DNA of 48,921 nt, taken from Streptomyces bambusae (GTDB lineage: Bacteria > Actinomycetota > Actinomycetes > Streptomycetales > Streptomycetaceae). How positions within the stretch are numbered: position 1 is the stretch's first letter; every line of letters begins with the position of its first letter. Below the pieces are notes generated by a model that worked only from the letters and a program-made list of their open reading frames with translations, made no database searches and was not told the DNA's origin. The translations under genes and the position numbers were made by a program. This document shows positions 46,804 to 48,921 of this stretch, one piece after another. The stretch covers positions 1 to 48,921 of the forward strand of contig NZ_JAJAUZ010000054.1 of the NCBI RefSeq assembly GCF_020532645.1, read 5' to 3'.

Positions 46804-47826
46804 ATGGAACTCGAATCTCTCCCTGACGACGTGGTCGCATCGATCGAGGTGCGGGACCGCTGGCGGCGGGCTTCGGCCGGTGAGCTGGAGTTCCTCGTCA
46901 CGGACATCGCCCGGTGGACGCCCGGTTCGACGGTGCGGGTCGCTTTCCTCGACGGGACCGCGCAGCTGCACGCGGACATCGCCGGAGCGACGGCGCAGAT
47001 CACCGACGCGTGCAACCTGACGCTCGATTTCGGGCACGACGAGGCGGCCGGGACGTTCCGGCGGTGGACGACGGCCGATACCGAGTACGCCGCCGAGATC
47101 CGGGTCAGTTTCGACATGCAGGGGTTCTTCTCCCTGGTCGGCACCGACAGCACGGACCCCACGATCGGTGCCGGAGGCGGCCCGATCGGCGGAAACCCCG
47201 GTCAACGCAGCCTGAACCTGGGGCGGTTCACGACGAACCGGCCCCCGACGTGGGAAGGCACCGCGCGGCACGAGTTCCTGCACGCGCTGGGGTTCCACCA
47301 CTCGCACCAGAACATGCGCGGTACCTGCGAGAGCGAGTTCCGCTGGGACGACGACCAGGACTACAGCTTCACGCAGGACGCCAACGGTGTCTTCGTGCCG
47401 GACTCCCAGGGGCGCCGCCCCGGCATCTACACGTACCTCTCGGGCGCGCCGAACCGGTGGTCGCGCGCGAAGGTGGACCACAACCTCCGGACCGAGGACG
47501 ACCCGGACGTCGTGGCCGGTCCCTTCGACACGAAGTCCGTGATGCTGTACCGGTTCCCGGCGTTCTTCTACAAGTCCAACCCCAGCAGTTGTGCGCCGGC
47601 CGGCACCGGGCAGAGCCTGTCCGAAGGCGACAAGCGCGGGCTGCGCCTGCTGTATCCGCACGCCGAAGAGGAACTGGCGACCCGTCAGGCGCGGGCCGAT
47701 GCGGTCCTGCAGTCGATCGGGGTCGGCCCGGAGGGGCACGCCGGGGCCGACGGCGGGACGTTGGCGGAGGCATACCGCAGGCGGGTCGAGGAGCTGGCTG
47801 CCGCGCAGGCGAAGGGCGCCGGCTGA
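46804..47826 (+). CDS. Metzincin-type metalloprotease without signal peptide
   Basis: 340 aa from ATG 46804 (GGAAGG, 7-nt spacing). Zinc motif HEFLHALGFHH (H156, E157, H160, H166) matches HExxHxxGxxH, and the Met-turn is SVMLYRF (~residue 248). Early residues include ARWTPGSTVRVAFLDGT and the AQITDACNLTLDFG pattern typical of matrixin/astacin-like folds. The C-terminus is a helical, coiled tail (EEELATRQARADAVLQSIG). No signal peptide is seen at the N-terminus (MELESLPDDV), unlike most metzincins. It may act inside the cell, or leave by a non-classical route. Confidence 0.88.
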   Translation: MELESLPDDVVASIEVRDRWRRASAGELEFLVTDIARWTPGSTVRVAFLDGTAQLHADIAGATAQITDACNLTLDFGHDEAAGTFRRWTTADTEYAAEIRVSFDMQGFFSLVGTDSTDPTIGAGGGPIGGNPGQRSLNLGRFTTNRPPTWEGTARHEFLHALGFHHSHQNMRGTCESEFRWDDDQDYSFTQDANGVFVPDSQGRRPGIYTYLSGAPNRWSRAKVDHNLRTEDDPDVVAGPFDTKSVMLYRFPAFFYKSNPSSCAPAGTGQSLSEGDKRGLRLLYPHAEEELATRQARADAVLQSIGVGPEGHAGADGGTLAEAYRRRVEELAAAQAKGAG

Positions 47827-47845
47827 GATCCGGACCGGCGTGCAC

Positions 47846-47891
47846 GCACCGCTGCCCGCCCCGGCCGGACGGTCGGGGCGGGCAGCGGTGC
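47846..47891. terminator. Bidirectional terminator with 18-bp perfect stem
   Basis: GCACCGCTGCCCGCCCCG pairs perfectly with CGGGGCGGGCAGCGGTGC across a 10-nt loop. It stands between the convergent metalloprotease (ends 47826) and deoxynucleoside kinase (ends 47905). Confidence 0.9.
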
Positions 47892-47904
47892 AGGTGCGGA
47901 CGGG

Positions 47905-48567
47905 TCAGAGGCGGGCGCGGGCGGCGACCAGGGCGTCCTTGACCTCCTGGACCACGCGGTCCGCATCGGCGGGGTTGTTCACCACGTCGGTCTCGTTCAT
48001 GTCGATGACGAGGACCTCGCTGGCCGAGTAGTGCTTGTGCACCCAGTCGTCGTAGCCGGACCACAGCGTGCGGTAGTACTCGACGAGGCTCTCGTCCTGC
48101 TCGAAGCCGCGGCCGCGGAGGCCGATGCGGTGCAGCACCGTCTCGAAGTCGGCCTTGAGGTAGACCATGAGGTCGGGGGCCTTGCGGTACGGCAGGCCGT
48201 CGATCTCACGCATCATCTCGTCGAGCAGGCCCTCGTACACCTGCATCTCGAGGGAGCTGATGCGGCCCAGGTCGTGGTTGACCTTGGCGAAGTACCAGTC
48301 CTCGTAGATGGAGCGGTCGAGGACGTTGTCGCCCTGCTTGTACGCCTCCTTGATCGAGGCGAAGCGGGTCTGCAGGAAGTACAGCTGGAGCAGGAAGGGG
48401 TACCGCTTGGCCTGGATCTCCTCGGGGCTCGCCGTGTAGAAGAGCGGGAGGATCGGGTTGTCGTCGACGCTCTCGTAGAAGACGTCGCTGCCCAGCTGCT
48501 TGGCGAGGAGCTCCGCCACGCTGGTCTTGCCGATTCCGATCATGCCTCCGACGCAGATCACTGCCAT
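47905..48567 (-). CDS. Deoxynucleoside kinase
   Basis: 220 aa from ATG 48567. The P-loop is VGGMIGIGKTS (7-15). The dNK-family DRS motif is in NVLDRSIYED (84-86), preceded by the substrate-binding block YFLQTRFASIKEAY. The lid region is ADFETVLHRIGLRGRGFEQD, the arginine-rich stretch that closes on ATP. This matches the deoxyadenosine/deoxyguanosine kinase group of the dNK/Dck family, which phosphorylates deoxynucleosides in the salvage pathway. Which base is preferred cannot be read from sequence. It stands alone, with its promoter region at the window's right edge. Confidence 0.92.
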   Translation of the reverse strand: MAVICVGGMIGIGKTSVAELLAKQLGSDVFYESVDDNPILPLFYTASPEEIQAKRYPFLLQLYFLQTRFASIKEAYKQGDNVLDRSIYEDWYFAKVNHDLGRISSLEMQVYEGLLDEMMREIDGLPYRKAPDLMVYLKADFETVLHRIGLRGRGFEQDESLVEYYRTLWSGYDDWVHKHYSASEVLVIDMNETDVVNNPADADRVVQEVKDALVAARARL

Positions 48568-48921
48568 ACCTCACTTCTCCCTGGGGGTCTTCTGTGTGTG
48601 GGCGGGTGGGTGGCCTGACGCCCACACCACTCAGACGCACGCCGACGGGCGCGTGCTTCCCGGGAGCTTCATGATCAGCGTCGTACGGGTCCCCGTCCGG
48701 ACCGGCACCCTGACGCATGCGGCTCTCGCCGGCCGGTCCGTCTGGCCCTTCCGCGGTCGCCGTGTACAACGACGAGCCGCAGCTCCGCGGCCGGCTGAAA
48801 TCCTAAATGATGATTGAGTGCACGCCGGCCAAACGCAGACGCCCGGCCGGGGTGTCCCGGGCGGGCGTTCTGCTGTCTGCTGCGGCCTGCGGCTGCCGTG
48901 GTGTCCGGCCTGGGACGGCTT
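48568..48921. other. Upstream region of the kinase gene, right window edge
   Basis: 354 bp with no convincing gene. It contains an AT-richer patch (ATCCTAAATGATGATTGAG, near 48801) and the terminator-like hairpin at 48839-48868, whose gene lies outside the window. I see no tRNA. Confidence 0.4.
48839..48868. terminator. Hairpin near the right edge
   Basis: ACGCCCGGCCGGG / CCCGGGCGGGCGT, a 13-bp stem with one mismatch and a short loop, followed by TTCTGCTGTCT on the plus strand. Probably terminates a gene outside the window. Confidence 0.65.

Noticed and set aside
48770..48830. Possible tRNA or att site near the AT-rich patch
   Set aside because: No cloverleaf arms, no GTTCNANNC T-loop and no direct repeat found in the window.

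Overview
The window is chromosomal DNA from a high-GC actinomycete, almost certainly a Streptomyces. The codon bias is extreme. GTG and TTG starts are frequent, the purine-rich ribosome binding sites are strong, and there are many secreted hydrolases, LuxR/AraC/HxlR regulators and a SpoIIE-type phosphatase. I see no rRNA, tRNA or CRISPR array.

Region by region. 1-9.3 kb (minus strand) holds mostly secreted or membrane proteins. They are a trypsin-fold protein that has lost its catalytic His and Ser, a small exported protein, a Tat-exported ALF-repeat protein with a private C-terminal domain, a decayed alpha/beta-hydrolase, a membrane-anchored protein, a TAP-like peptidase and a membrane protein with a 9-bp tandem repeat in its tail. 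9.5-14 kb (plus strand) holds a small coiled-coil protein, a large LuxR-type ATPase regulator and an AraC-type regulator. 14-19.7 kb is a minus-strand run: acetate-transporter-like protein, amidohydrolase with a 33-codon upstream ORF, chloroperoxidase-like hydrolase, Dps, DoxX and isochorismatase-like hydrolase. 20-26 kb holds an SRPBCC protein, a very large subtilase fused to a sortilin-like propeller, and a divergent HTH regulator. 26-36.5 kb holds an imine-reductase-like gene divergent from HxlR over a clear inverted repeat, a SpoIIE phosphatase, a zinc ribbon, a CAP-domain protein, a Septum_form-like protein, an N-terminal-HTH LuxR ATPase, and small VOC, FMN-binding, DUF1801 and GNAT genes.

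36.59-38.42 kb is an apparently intact IS200/IS605 element with divergent tnpA (Y1 transposase) and tnpB (RNA-guided nuclease ancestor). Both ends are recognisable: a TTGAT flank at the left end and a hairpin ending in TCAC at the right end. The omega-RNA guide and the empty site can therefore be read directly. The element sits 8 bp in front of the start codon of a conserved gene.

39.8-46.1 kb is the most interesting part: a compact RiPP (ribosomally made, modified peptide) operon. Its order is MFS exporter, S9 prolyl-oligopeptidase-like peptidase, 39-residue precursor peptide, cobalamin-dependent radical SAM C-methyltransferase (rSAM-ocin type 1) and a DUF5825-like protein. The exporter carries a TTA codon at position 15, which suggests bldA control. 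The precursor gene is bracketed by strong hairpins. Two prolines frame a nine-residue segment, TIGVTITIP, that a proline-specific peptidase could release. I propose this segment as the methylated product.

46.1-48.9 kb holds a flavodoxin-like protein, a HExxHxxGxxH metalloprotease without a signal peptide, a bidirectional terminator and a deoxynucleoside kinase.
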